Origin: an uncultured Centipeda sp.
GTDB taxonomy: Bacteria; Bacillota; Negativicutes; Selenomonadales; Selenomonadaceae
DNA length: 64,000 nt
Direction of reading: 5' to 3'
NCBI GenBank assembly: GCA_905372865.1
Contig: CAJPQT010000005.1
Span: forward strand, 37,244 to 101,243
A program made the translations under genes and the position numbers. The notes under the pieces are model-generated. The model was not told where the DNA came from. It worked only from the letters and a program-made list of their open reading frames with translations, and made no database searches. Numbering within the stretch: the first letter of the stretch is position 1; every line of letters begins with the position of its first letter. Below, in pieces: positions 42,177 to 53,700 of this stretch.

Positions 42177-45100
42177 ACAAGACCTATCGGATTCTTCCCA
42201 GTGCAGAGGATATGCTTCTCCGCCTCCTGCGCGGGCTCGCCCTCTCCGATGAGGAGCGGGCAACATTGCGTGCGTGTGCGCTGCGCCACGTTGAGGTCTC
42301 GGCAGAGGAAAACACATGGGAACTCGTCATCGGAACACCCGCTGTCCTCGATGAGGAGCTGCTTGCGGCGGTGGCAGATCAGGTCGCGGCGAACTATCAG
42401 CTTGCGGGTGCATTTGTGCAGCAGAATGTCATTGCGCTTGAGCGTACGATTGCGCCGCTCTGGGAGCGCGTTGTCCGCGCGGCGGCAGGGGAGGATGCGG
42501 TACTCTTTCACACCCTGCGGCAGGCAGTGTATGAAGTGGACGGGAATGTGATTCGGCTCTCTGCACCGGGACATTTCGGTGCGGAGCTGTTTGCGCAGAG
42601 CACTGTCGCAAAGCGCATCGAGGCAGCCGTGCGCACACATGTCGGCTGCGCCTGTCAAGTCGTCTGCATGACGTGTGAGCTCGGCGATGATCTGGATGCA
42701 CCTGCGTGGACCCCGCCCGTTCTGCCTGTCACCGTCAAAAAGGAGGCTCCTGCAGCTTCGGCTCCCGCACGTACGGCAAAGGGAGCAAACGGCAAAGAAC
42801 GCCCCGAAAATGTCATCCTTGGGCGCGGTGTCTCCGGTGAGGCGCGTGAGATCGGCGTGATCGAGGACGAGGTGAAGAACATCGTCCTTGAGGGTGAGGT
42901 CTTTGCTCCACAGGCGAACAAACTCAAGTCCGGTGCGTACATCCTCCTGCTCAAATTCGCGGATCGCACAAACGGGATTGCGTGCAAGAAGTTTTTCGCC
43001 GCGCGCGGGAAGACGACACAGGAGGACATTGACGCTGAGGTCGAGCGCATCTTGAAGGCCATCGGCAAGGGCTGCTCGGTTCGCATACAGGGCAAGATCG
43101 AATACGATAAATTCATCAGCGACTATGTGCTCTTCATTGACAGCATGGAGCGTCGCTCTGTCCCGCAGCGCGAGGATACGGCAGAGGTGAAGCGCGTCGA
43201 GCTGCACGCACATACGAAGATGAGTGCGCTCGATGCCGTCGTCCCTCCGAAGGTCCTCGTCGAGACGGCTGCACGCTGGGGCTGGCCTGCTGTCGCCATC
43301 ACGGATCATGGTGTTGTACAGGCGTTTCCGGAGGCCATGAATACGGCGCGTGCGCTTAAGAAGAAGGGCACGGACATCAAGATCATCTATGGGATGGAAG
43401 GCTACCTCGTTGACAGCCCCGACGATGCACGCGCATACCACATCATCTTCCTGGCGCAGAATAAGACGGGGCTCTACAATCTCTACAAGCTCGTCTCCCT
43501 CTCGCACATCCGCTACTTTCGCGGGACGAAGAAGCGCGGCCGTCCGCGTGTGCCGCGCGCCGTGCTGCAGCAGTACCGCGCGGGGATCATCGTCGGCTCT
43601 GCGTGCGAGGCGGGCGAACTCATCCGCGGCATTGTCGCGGGGCGTTCTGATGAGGAACTGGAGGAGATCGCTCGGTTCTACGACTTCCTCGAGATCCAGC
43701 CCATCCACAACAACGACTTCCTCAAGATTGACGACCGCTTTCCCATCCATACGGACGAGGATCTGCGTGACATCAACCGTAAGGTCGACGCACTCGCAAA
43801 AAAACTCGACAAAATGTTGATCGCGACCTGCGACGTGCATTTCCTCAATCCCGAGGACGCCGTCTATCGCGCTATGCTGCAGAAGGCGAACGGCTACCGC
43901 GATGCCGAACGTCAGCCGCCGCTCTATCTGCGCACGACGGACGAGATGCTCGCAGAGTTCGACTACCTCGGGGCGGAGCGTGCCTATGAGTGTGTCGTAA
44001 CGAATCCAAGGAAAATTGCCGAGGAAGTCGAGCACTTCCTCCCCATTCCCGACGAACTCTATGCGCCGACGGTACCGGGCGCGGACCGCGAGATCCAGGA
44101 GATGTCCTACGCACGCGCGAAGAAACTGTACGGCGAGAATCTGCCGAAGATCGTCTCCGACCGCCTTGAGCTTGAGTTGAAGCCGATCCTAAAGCACGGC
44201 TTCTCCGCGCTCTACATCATCGCACAGCGCCTCGTCAAGCGCTCGAACGACGACGGCTATCTGGTCGGCTCGCGCGGCTCCGTCGGCTCGTCCTTCGTCG
44301 CGACCATGATCGGCGTGACCGAGGTCAATCCTCTGCCGCCGCACTATCGCTGCCGCCACTGCCAGTACAACCGATTTTTCGATGACGGCTCCGTCGGGAG
44401 CGGCTTTGACCTGCCGCCCTTGGACTGTCCCGTCTGCGGTACGCCGCTCACGAAGGACGGGCACAACATCCCGTTTGCCGTTTTTCTTGGATTCGACGGG
44501 GACAAAGTTCCCGACATCGACCTCAATTTCTCGGGCGACTATCAACCGACCGCGCACAAGTACACCGAGGTTCTCTTTGGCAAGATGAACGTGTTCCGCG
44601 CGGGCACGATCTCGGGTCTGCAGGACAAGAACGCCTACGGCTACGCCATGCACTACTACGAGGATCAGGGGGAGACGAAGGGGCGCCCCTACATCGAGCA
44701 CATGATGCGCGGCTGCATGGGGGTCAAGGCGACCACGGGCCAGCACGCGGGCGGCATCATGGTCGTGCCGCGCGATATGGACGTGCACTACTTCACCCCC
44801 ATCCAGCGCCCCGCCAACAACATGGAGTCGGACACGCTGACGACCCACTTCGACTACCATTCGATCAGCGAGCGCCTCGTCAAGCTCGACATTCTCGGAC
44901 ACGATGACCCGACCGTCATCAAGATGCTGGAAGAGCTGACGCACCGCGACCCCGAGACCATCCCCTTCGACGATCCTGCCACCATGTCCATCTTCACCTC
45001 GACCGAGGCGCTCGGCATCAGCCCCGAGGAACTCGGTGCGAATATGGGGACGTACGGCATACCGGAGTTTCGCACCTCGTTTACGCAGAAGATGATCGAC

Positions 45101-45946
45101 GACTCGAACCCCGACTGCTTCGCCGATCTCGTGCGCATCTCGGGATTCTCCCACGGTACCAATGTCTGGCTTGGCAATGCGCAGGATCTCATCAAGGCGG
45201 GCACGAGTACGCTGAAAGACGCGATCTCTGCGCGCGATGACATCATGAACTACCTCATGCAGAACAACATCGAGCCGCTGCTCTCGTTCAAGACCATGGA
45301 GAACGTTCGCAAGGGCAAGGGGATCTCCGCTGATGTCGTTGAGAAACTGCGTGCGGGCGGGATTCCCGAGTGGTACATCGAGTCCTGTCAGAAGATCAAA
45401 TATCTCTTTCCGCGCGCGCACGCGACCGCATACGTCATGATGGGCTACCGCATCGCGTTCTGCAAGGTGCACTATCCGCTCGCGTACTACGCCGCATACT
45501 TCTCCATCCGCGCCGATGAATTTGACGCGAACATCATTGCGAAGGGGAAGACGGCGGTCAAGGCGGCGATTGATGCGCTGAACGCGGAGGCGCGTGAGCA
45601 CCGCGGCAAGCTCGACAACAAGAAGCAGGACATCCTGATCGTCCTGCAGCTCGCGTGGGAGATGTATCTGCGCGGCTTCTCCTGTGAGCCCGTCGACCTC
45701 TACGCGTCCGACGCGGAGAAATTCATCCTCCGCGAGAATTCGCTCCTCCCGCCGTTTACCGCACTCCCCGGCATGGGGCAGAAGGCGGCGCAGGCAATCG
45801 TCGAGGCGCGGCAATACGGACACTTCATCTCCATTGAGGACCTCGCCACACGCGCGCATGTGCCCGCGCCCGCCATCGATATCCTGCGTGCGCACGGATG
45901 CCTTGACGGTATGATGGAGAGCAATCAGGTCGAGCTGTTTGCATAG
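42173..45946 (+). CDS. polC: DNA polymerase III alpha subunit, PolC type, lacking the exonuclease domain
   Basis: A 1,257-residue replicase; usual PolC proteins have about 1,430-1,450. An N-terminal domain (1-225) and an OB-fold (about 235-335) precede the PHP domain, which starts at RVELHAHTKMSALDAVVPPK. After YGMEGYLVDSPDD the sequence goes straight to AYHIIFLAQNKTGLYNLYKL; in Bacillus PolC a 3'-5' exonuclease of about 170 residues is inserted at this point. The zinc-finger cysteines (CRHCQYN, CPVCG) and polymerase motifs (VGSRGSVGSSFVATM, PDIDLNFSGDYQ) are present. The ATG overlaps the preceding stop. Catalysis should be intact, but proofreading would have to come from another protein. Confidence 0.93.
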   Translation: MNKTYRILPSAEDMLLRLLRGLALSDEERATLRACALRHVEVSAEENTWELVIGTPAVLDEELLAAVADQVAANYQLAGAFVQQNVIALERTIAPLWERVVRAAAGEDAVLFHTLRQAVYEVDGNVIRLSAPGHFGAELFAQSTVAKRIEAAVRTHVGCACQVVCMTCELGDDLDAPAWTPPVLPVTVKKEAPAASAPARTAKGANGKERPENVILGRGVSGEAREIGVIEDEVKNIVLEGEVFAPQANKLKSGAYILLLKFADRTNGIACKKFFAARGKTTQEDIDAEVERILKAIGKGCSVRIQGKIEYDKFISDYVLFIDSMERRSVPQREDTAEVKRVELHAHTKMSALDAVVPPKVLVETAARWGWPAVAITDHGVVQAFPEAMNTARALKKKGTDIKIIYGMEGYLVDSPDDARAYHIIFLAQNKTGLYNLYKLVSLSHIRYFRGTKKRGRPRVPRAVLQQYRAGIIVGSACEAGELIRGIVAGRSDEELEEIARFYDFLEIQPIHNNDFLKIDDRFPIHTDEDLRDINRKVDALAKKLDKMLIATCDVHFLNPEDAVYRAMLQKANGYRDAERQPPLYLRTTDEMLAEFDYLGAERAYECVVTNPRKIAEEVEHFLPIPDELYAPTVPGADREIQEMSYARAKKLYGENLPKIVSDRLELELKPILKHGFSALYIIAQRLVKRSNDDGYLVGSRGSVGSSFVATMIGVTEVNPLPPHYRCRHCQYNRFFDDGSVGSGFDLPPLDCPVCGTPLTKDGHNIPFAVFLGFDGDKVPDIDLNFSGDYQPTAHKYTEVLFGKMNVFRAGTISGLQDKNAYGYAMHYYEDQGETKGRPYIEHMMRGCMGVKATTGQHAGGIMVVPRDMDVHYFTPIQRPANNMESDTLTTHFDYHSISERLVKLDILGHDDPTVIKMLEELTHRDPETIPFDDPATMSIFTSTEALGISPEELGANMGTYGIPEFRTSFTQKMIDDSNPDCFADLVRISGFSHGTNVWLGNAQDLIKAGTSTLKDAISARDDIMNYLMQNNIEPLLSFKTMENVRKGKGISADVVEKLRAGGIPEWYIESCQKIKYLFPRAHATAYVMMGYRIAFCKVHYPLAYYAAYFSIRADEFDANIIAKGKTAVKAAIDALNAEAREHRGKLDNKKQDILIVLQLAWEMYLRGFSCEPVDLYASDAEKFILRENSLLPPFTALPGMGQKAAQAIVEARQYGHFISIEDLATRAHVPAPAIDILRAHGCLDGMMESNQVELFA

Positions 45947-46129
45947 GATCAATCAACAAATGTTCTTGTTTGGCCCTATGATAAAAGCATTGGGGGTGAG
46001 CATGCCGATCGGGTGTGTCATATCCAACCCAATTGGATGTTATTACAAGATAAAAGACGAGTAATTATGCCCTATGTCTGCTTGTGCAAGTATGTACAGC
46101 AATTTTCAAAAAACCTCTTGGAATATATT

Positions 46130-46156
46130 TAAGTTGCGGATTCATTTTGACGATAT
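46130..46156 (+). promoter_or_regulatory. sigma-28-like flagellin promoter
   Basis: TAAG (46130-46133), 15-bp spacer, GACGATAT (46149-46156), close to the motility-sigma consensus TAAA-N15-GCCGATAT. It lies 83 bp before the flagellin ATG. The rest of the 293-bp gap from 45947 holds no gene I can see. Confidence 0.6.
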
Positions 46157-46239
46157 ATTTTTCAAGACGGCATATCTTCGTCTATTTGCGTAATTATTTC
46201 ATAACAAAACCATAGATAACAGTCAGGGAGGCAGTCTTT

Positions 46240-47613
46240 ATGGCGATGGTGGTCAAAAATAATATGTCGGCGGTGAATACGCTCAATACGCTCAACAAGA
46301 ATCAGAGCGAGCTGTCGAAGAGCCTGCAGAAGGTATCTTCGGGCATGAAGATCAACAGCGCCGGCGATGATGCCTCGGGGATGGCGATCTCCGAGCGTAT
46401 GCGCGTGCAGGTGCGCGCCCTCGATCAGGATGACATGAACACGAATAACGGCTCTGCTCTGCTGCGGACGGCAGAGGGGGCGGTCCAGTCCACAATCGAG
46501 ATTTTAAAAACGCTCAAAGACAAGGCAATCAGCGCTGCGAACGACACGAACACGGATGAGGACCGTGCGCTTATCCAGAAGGAAGTTGACCATCTGATCG
46601 ACCAGATCGATGACAATGCGCTGACGACCTATAATGGAAAGTATCTGATGGATGGGACCAAGAACGGTCTGGTGAAAGGACCATCAGGGCAGGGCACCTA
46701 TACGAGTATGACGAACTCCAGCCTGCATCCCAGTACGGATCCTCTCGATTTTCTGACCGATTTAAAGCGGCGTGACGGCAACGATCTTGGCATTCATCCA
46801 ACAGATACGATCACCGCGACGTGGACCAGAAATGGAGTCACATACTCAGGATCTATTTCGCCGATTGGGACGACCACGACCCTTACAATGGCAATGAACA
46901 TTATCACGAATACAGATGCGGGCTATTTGAGCAAAACCGCATACGTTGGCGATGATGAATATGGACGGAGAGTCTATACCCCTGATAATAAGCCTGCGAT
47001 TACGATTCGTGCCCACGATCCGGGAGTTAATGGTCAGATTGCAGGAATTACCTTCCGCGTAACAGACAGCAAAGGCCATATGCGCAACGAAGTAAATGCA
47101 GTCCTGGATGCCTTTAAGGAAACGGTTCGTGCGCAAAATCCTGTGCCAGATAATTCGCTGGTTCTCCAGACAGGAACAAGGGCGAATCAGGCAATCAAGA
47201 TCGGATTTACAGACATGCGTTCTGTAGCGTTAGGCTTGCAGTCTGCAAATGGCCAGGGGTGGAATCACGGGACGCTTCCCCCGGATGTCGCGGTCGTTGG
47301 CGGCGGGCCGAAGATTCAGGTGACGACGCGTGAGGCGGCCAATGCTGCGATTAACGTGTTTGAGAATGCTCTGATCAAGGCTACCGACCAAGCAGTCGCT
47401 ATTGGTGCCGCGCAGAACCGTCTCGGCTATACGAGCAGCAACCTCGTTGTTGCATCCGAGAACGTGCAGGCATCGGAGTCCACAATCCGTGACTCGGATA
47501 TGGCGAAGGAAATGACCGCATACACGAAGAATAACGTGCTCACCCAGTCAGCACAGGCGATGCTCGCACAGGCAAATCAGAACTCGAGCGCGGTGCTGAG
47601 TTTGCTGCAGTAA
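46240..47613 (+). CDS. flagellin
   Basis: A 457-residue filament protein. The conserved N-terminal D0/D1 helices are clear: VVKNNMSAVNTLNTLNKNQS, LQKVSSGMKINSAGDDASGM and ISERMRVQVRAL. The C-terminal half-domain is QVAIGAAQNRLGYTSS-like AVAIGAAQNRLGYTSSNLVV and ends AMLAQANQNSSAVLSLLQ. The central part (about residues 140-365) is variable and surface-exposed, with low similarity expected. No signal peptide is present, as it is exported by the flagellar type III system. GGGAGG precedes the ATG. Transcription probably depends on the sigma-28-like promoter; a strong terminator follows. Confidence 0.96.
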   Translation: MAMVVKNNMSAVNTLNTLNKNQSELSKSLQKVSSGMKINSAGDDASGMAISERMRVQVRALDQDDMNTNNGSALLRTAEGAVQSTIEILKTLKDKAISAANDTNTDEDRALIQKEVDHLIDQIDDNALTTYNGKYLMDGTKNGLVKGPSGQGTYTSMTNSSLHPSTDPLDFLTDLKRRDGNDLGIHPTDTITATWTRNGVTYSGSISPIGTTTTLTMAMNIITNTDAGYLSKTAYVGDDEYGRRVYTPDNKPAITIRAHDPGVNGQIAGITFRVTDSKGHMRNEVNAVLDAFKETVRAQNPVPDNSLVLQTGTRANQAIKIGFTDMRSVALGLQSANGQGWNHGTLPPDVAVVGGGPKIQVTTREAANAAINVFENALIKATDQAVAIGAAQNRLGYTSSNLVVASENVQASESTIRDSDMAKEMTAYTKNNVLTQSAQAMLAQANQNSSAVLSLLQ

Positions 47614-47631
47614 AAATAGGAACGCGTTGGG

Positions 47632-47676
47632 AAAATCCTCCAATTATCCTTAGGACGATTGGAGGATTTTTTGTTT
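47632..47676 (+). terminator. flagellin terminator
   Basis: A 13-bp perfect stem (47632-47644 with 47658-47670), followed by TTGTTTTT. Confidence 0.88.
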
Positions 47677-47724
47677 TTATATATCGTATATGCTATTATT
47701 AAATGTACTGTCACATACGATATA
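47671..47724 (+). promoter_or_regulatory. adhesin promoter with 10-bp inverted repeat around the -10 region
   Basis: TTGTTT (47671-47676), 17-bp spacer, TATTAT (47694-47699). TATATCGTAT (47680-47689) in the spacer is repeated inverted as ATACGATATA (47715-47724) just after the expected start site. The dyad could be a repressor operator or could form a 5' hairpin. The -35 box overlaps the flagellin terminator tail. Confidence 0.55.
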
Positions 47725-47740
47725 CTACATAAGGAATAAT

Positions 47741-50700
47741 ATGTCTATGGGAGTGCAGAGAATGAAAAACAATCGGACGAAACTATCGCAGCGTGTGCGC
47801 TATGCACTGCTGGCAGGCATGGCGGGCGCTTTTTTGATTCCTCAGGTCACCTTTGCTGCGCCGACGGGCGAGCACGATATGACGACGGGTGTTACAGTCG
47901 GTCGTTCGGGCAATACGACCAATATCGGAGCGAGTGCGACGAACAATGTGATCAAGTGGCAGGACTACTCCGTGGCGAGTGGAGAGACAGTCGCTTATGA
48001 TGCAAAAAATTATCTAAATCTGGTGACCGGTGGGAGTACATCTGCCATCAACGGCTCGATTACCGGCGGCGGCAATATCTACCTCGTGAACCCGAATGGC
48101 GTGATCTTTGGCAGAACGGCATCGGTGAACGTCGGAAGTCTCCATGTCTCGACACAGCCGATCAATACGGTCAATCAGTCCGGATTTACTGCAAGCGGTG
48201 TATCTCCGTTGAGCACCTCAGCGGCGGGCCTCTCCGATGTTGTCAACATGGGCTCGATCACGGCGACCGATGTCGAGGTCATGGGCAAGAACATCCGCTT
48301 CCTCAACGCGGCGAATGTGACTAGCTCCAATGTCGTAATGTACACCGATACAGCGGATGACGGCACGGCACATATCGGGTATCGAGGAAGCGCACCGACC
48401 TCCGGCTATACGGTGAACGGTGCTGCGGCGACAGCGGCAGACAACTATTATCAGCTTGTCGCTACCACAACAGAGTTCCAGAATATCAATAATGACCTCA
48501 CAAAGAATTATATGCTCGAGAACGATATTGATTTTTCGGGCAATCCATTGACTCCCATCGGTGGGAATTCTTTGAATGCGTTTACGGGGAAAGTCGACGG
48601 TAATTTCTATCGAGTGAAAAACTTCACTGTTTCACCGGTACCCCATGCGGGACTTTTTGGCAAGGTAGATCATGGTCGTATTGAGAACTTAGGTGTTACA
48701 GGAGCAGTCATCACAGGGATCACTTCAGGACAAAATTATGCGGGAGGAATTGCTGCTGTTACTGCCGGAACCGCAGGAAATAAAACTGTCCTAAAAAATG
48801 TCTATGTAAAAGATACGACTGTTGACGGCAGGGCCGGGAGACACGGCGGCATTGTAGGCATGACCGAACACACGAATTTGGATAGTGTCTACAGCAAAGC
48901 GAAGATTGGCCCCGGCGGCGGGATCATTGGAGCATCCGGTGATGATACCGTTATAAACAACACTTATAGTGATGCAACGTTCCTTCCGAGCGTTCCGACT
49001 TCACAGGTGATGCATTTTATCTATAATGTTGACCCTAGCGGCAAGACAAAGGTTCACAACTCCTTTGCACAGGGCTCCTTTGCATCGAATGAAACAACAT
49101 TGACGGGGGCCAATTCAACAAATACCTATAAAGTAAATGCGGATGGCACGATCAGCCTTCTTGGGAATGGAACAGGGGGCGGCTCTAAGACCGCTGTTGC
49201 CTCCTATGCGGGCTGGGGAAGTGCGATCAACAACGATGGTGCTCCCGGCGCGAAGTGGCGCATCTACGAGGGCCGTACGACACCAATGCTGACTGCGTTT
49301 ATGAGCGGGACGGTGACGGCGAACTACAGCTATCGCTATTTCAAAGCAGATGGCACGATCGCGGACACCTCTGCCACTGCAGTCAAGCAGAACAATGGTG
49401 CAGACATCACGGATCTGACCTACAACAGTCAGTATGTCAAGATTGTGAATGCAGCCACTACGGGCGTCGGTGATAAGTCGGACAAGGTCACCTATGATGG
49501 CGATGTTGACCTCAATAAGGTGAACGATTATAAGAACCAGACGACGAAGGACTTCGATAAGACAAACGGTATCCGCAATGCGGGGACGAAGGCAATTCTC
49601 TGGTCGGATCAGGACGGCCCGAACCTGCGCGGGGTCAATGTGACCATCAAGCCACGTGAGGTGAAACTCAATAATGGCACGGTCAATCCCAACCGTATGT
49701 ATAATGGCAAGAGCGACGTGACCAAGGCATTTACGGACGCTCTCACAAGCGGGACACTCAGCACCACGGGCTTTACCCCAGAGGATTATAATGCGCACTA
49801 CAAGTCCGTTCAGCTAGACTTTACCACCGGAAACTTTAAGGCCCAGATGGTCGATGAAGCCACCGGCTTGATTCCGGACAAGAATGTCGGTACCAATAAA
49901 CGAGTTAAGTTCTCCGGTACGATTGGATTTACCGGCGAGGATGCGGGGAACTACACCTTTGACGATACCTCCCTCAGTAATCTGCATGGCAGGGCGACCA
50001 TCACCAAGGCCCCGCTCTATCTCAACATCTTCAAGAAGACAGCAGCCGATAAGATCTATAACGGCACCTCGACCGTCATCGATGCGGACATGCTCCAGAC
50101 CAAGCCGAACATCACGCTGGACAAGTCGAAGCTCGCACCACTTACCACGGATACGGATCAGACCATTCCCGATGGCGCAGTTATGCGCGATGACAGCGAT
50201 GCGGTGGATTCTGTCGACCTCACAAACGTAGGCGGTCCGAAGTACACGGATGCGGCGGGCAACGAGAAGCTCCACGCCGGCAGCCACAAGCTCCAGTATA
50301 CGAATGTCGGGCTCACGGGCAATGACGCGGGCAACTATGAGCTTTACTATACCCCTGCGAGCGGCACAAAGACCCTCGTTTCGGGCACGGATAAGACGGT
50401 CTATCTCGACGGCAAGATCATCCCGCGCCAGATTACGCGTGACAGCTTCAACGTCTATGACAAGACGACGCATGCGAAGGTCGATGCGAAGAAAGTCTAT
50501 GACGGGAACAACGAATATACGCCAGGCTCGAACGTCTATCTCGCGACGAATGCGGGCGCTGTCGGCGACACGGGCATTGTCTCGCGCGATCAGGGGCATA
50601 TTACGTTTGCGCTGACGGGCGGAAAAGGGCATTTCATCGATAACAGCGGAACCCCTACCAAGAACGTCAAGGAAGCGACGAAGCTCGCCTATGAGGTGAC

Positions 50701-53700
50701 GGGGCAGACAGATGATGCGAGCCAATACTATCTCTCCGACTACTATGTGCTCGATACGGACAATACAACCAAGAAAGCGCTGAGCGATACATTCCACGCG
50801 ACCGGTGACGGCAGGATCACGCCGAAGGCGCTGACGACGACCGTCGTGAACAACAACATCACGAAGGTCTACGACGCGATGGACGACCAGACCGACGGCA
50901 GCCGCAATATCATCAAGGGCGACTCTCTTGTCACTCTTTCGGGCTTTGCCGGCTCTGAGACGCGTACGAATACCTCGACGGCGAAGTACGCGTCGAAGAA
51001 CGTCGTGGTGGATGGCAGCGGCAATCCGACGACGCAGAGCGTTACCTATACGGCATCCTTCGATGCCGGAACGGGGGCGGAGTCGGAGAACTATACCCTC
51101 GGCACAGAGGGCGTAAAGCCGATCGTATCGTCGAAGACGCTCACAGATCCCAGCTATAAGGGGACGATCACGCCGCGTACGCTGACAATGACCTTTAACG
51201 ATGTGACAAAGGTCTACGACGGCACGGCCACCAATACGAATAAAACACTCGCGTCGTTGAATGACGGCCTCTCCGGCGCAGTTGTCGGCGCGGATGGCAT
51301 CACAACGGCGAATTTCAATATGTCGGGGGTCACCAGCCGCTATGGCACGGGCGGAGCAGGGACATTTGCCGAGAACGTCAATGCAGGAAACCGCACAGTA
51401 GAGTATGCGGGGCTTTCGAATGCGCTCTCGAACGATAACTATAAGATCACGGACAAGCAGTACGGTGTGGGCGAGATCACGCGCCGCCGCATCGATAAGT
51501 CCGGCTTCCGCGTATACAATGCAGACAACACGGTTGCAGACGCGACGAAGGTCTATGACGGGAACAACCGCCATACGCTCGCGCCCGGCGCATATCTGAC
51601 GGGAACGGGGGCATCGGGCGATACAGGGATTGTCACGCGGGACTACGGCAAGGTGACCTTTGCGCTGAAGTCCGGCTCGACGGGGCATTTCTCCAGCGAT
51701 GCCGACGGGAACAACCGTACCTCCCACGTCTCTGAGGCGCACTACGTCGCCTATGACGTTGTGGCACGCTCGAGCGATCCGACGAATCATCCGCTGTCGA
51801 ACTATACCTTTGGCTCTGCGGCAGAGGAGGCGGCGGGGACACTCCGCAACCTCGAGACTGTGACGGATGCGAACCCCTCGCATGTGACCGCACAAGGGAC
51901 GATTACCCCGCGCGCGATCCGCGCGACGACGCACGCCGTCGAGAAGGTCTATGACGGTATGGCGGAGCATACGGACGGCAGCCGCAATATCAAACGCGGG
52001 AGCGATATCGTCAGCCTTGCGACGATGATTACGGATGAGACGGACGGACTGCCGACGAATACCTCGACGGCACGCTATGCGGATAAGAATGTCTCGCGTG
52101 ACGGCAGCGGCAATATCATCAACAAGGATGTCACCTATACGGCCCAGCTCACAGGGCAGTATGCGGACGACTATAAGATTGTCGACGCAGGAAATACGCG
52201 CATCAGTACGGTCTCGGGCACTGGCGCAAATAAGACACTCACGGCGAATGCCGGCACGGTGACAAACGCGGGCAAGATTACGCCGCGCAAGCTGAACATC
52301 AAGATGGGCGACGTGTCCAAGACCTATGACGGCACGTCGACCAATACGGACAGCAGTGTCACGGAGATCACGGATGCCCCGCAGACCTCTGTCATCGGAA
52401 CGATCCTCGGTGGTGACAGCATCACAACTGGTGCGCTGAGGAGCGCGTGGGAGAGTAAGCGCTCGGGCGGCACGGCATCGAGCAGCTACGGGAACGGTAC
52501 GGGCAGTGCCTTCCGTGCCAACGCAAATGCGAGCAACGGCACGCCGCATGACGTTCGCTATACGAAGATGGACGAGGCGTTCAAGGATGCCTTCGGCACG
52601 ATGGCAGCGGGCAACTATACGGTGGACCAGACCGTCTATGGCAAGGGAACGATCAACCGCAAGGCGATTGACCCGAACAACTTCGACATTGTCGATGCAC
52701 ATGGGAACGCCTCCCATGCGACGAAGGTCTATGACGGCACCAGCAACTATACGGTTCCGTCCGGCTGGAACCTGCGCCCGAGCACGGGGCACGGCACAGG
52801 CGTGGTTGCAGCAGACGCGGATAAGATCAGCTTTGCCATCGATCCCAATAGGGGCGCTCATTTCACAAAGGCAGACAATACGACGCGGACGGCGAATGTC
52901 GATGAGGCCCAGCGCGTCGCGTACAATGTCAAGGCGACGGCGGATAGCGGCTACGAGTACCTGCTCAAGAACTATACGCTGAACGGGCAGAACCTTGAGA
53001 GCGGGAATGCGACGGCGACTGGTGCGGGCACGATCACGCGCCGCACGATCAATGTCGGTCTTGCAGAGGCGAGCGGCATTGACAAGGTCTATGACGGCAA
53101 TGCCAACCTCATCGACACGGCAAACCGCCACCATCAGACCTTTGCGGATGTCGACGGCAGAGCGAATGTCGGCTATGCCACGGGCACGACCAACGCCAAC
53201 AAGCTCGTGCGCACGAAGAACGGCTATTCCGTGGATGACAGCGCACAGGTGACGGTGCAGGGCAGCTACGCGGACAAGAATGTTGCGCGCAGCGGCGGCA
53301 ATGTTACGACGAAGAGCATCACATATAATGTAAAGATCGCGGGCGATGCGGGGAAGAATTACTACCTCACGGACGGCTCGACAACGGTCAACGCAGAGGA
53401 TGGCATGAACCTTTCGGCGACGGGAACGATTACGCCGAGGGATCTTTCGGGTGCGTTCAAAAAGGTCACGAAGGTCTATGACGGCACGAAGGATGTCCCT
53501 GCTGCGCAGGTGGGCTTTGAGGTCGGAGCAAACGGTGTCGTGTCGGGCGATGCGGTCGGCCTCGCCAGCGGGCATACGCAGGAGTTTGAGAGTGCGAATG
53601 TGCGCGGAAGCGGCACGACGTGGACTGCGCCGGACGGCACGCTCCAGCACAACTGGGTCAACTACGCGAACCTCTCGCTCACGGGCGCAGATGCGGGGAA

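Noticed and set aside
45981..46010. TAAA and GCCGAT upstream of flagellin as a sigma-28 promoter.
   Set aside because: The spacer is 18 bp, too long, and the site at 46130-46156 with a 15-bp spacer is a better match and closer to the gene.
49814..53650. Very long open frame (1,278 codons) on the minus strand opposite the adhesin, and a second of 1,245 codons at 53927-57664.
   Set aside because: Both are arginine-rich shadows created by the repeated, GC-biased codon pattern of the plus-strand adhesin. They have no ribosome site or family motifs and follow the repeat periodicity.
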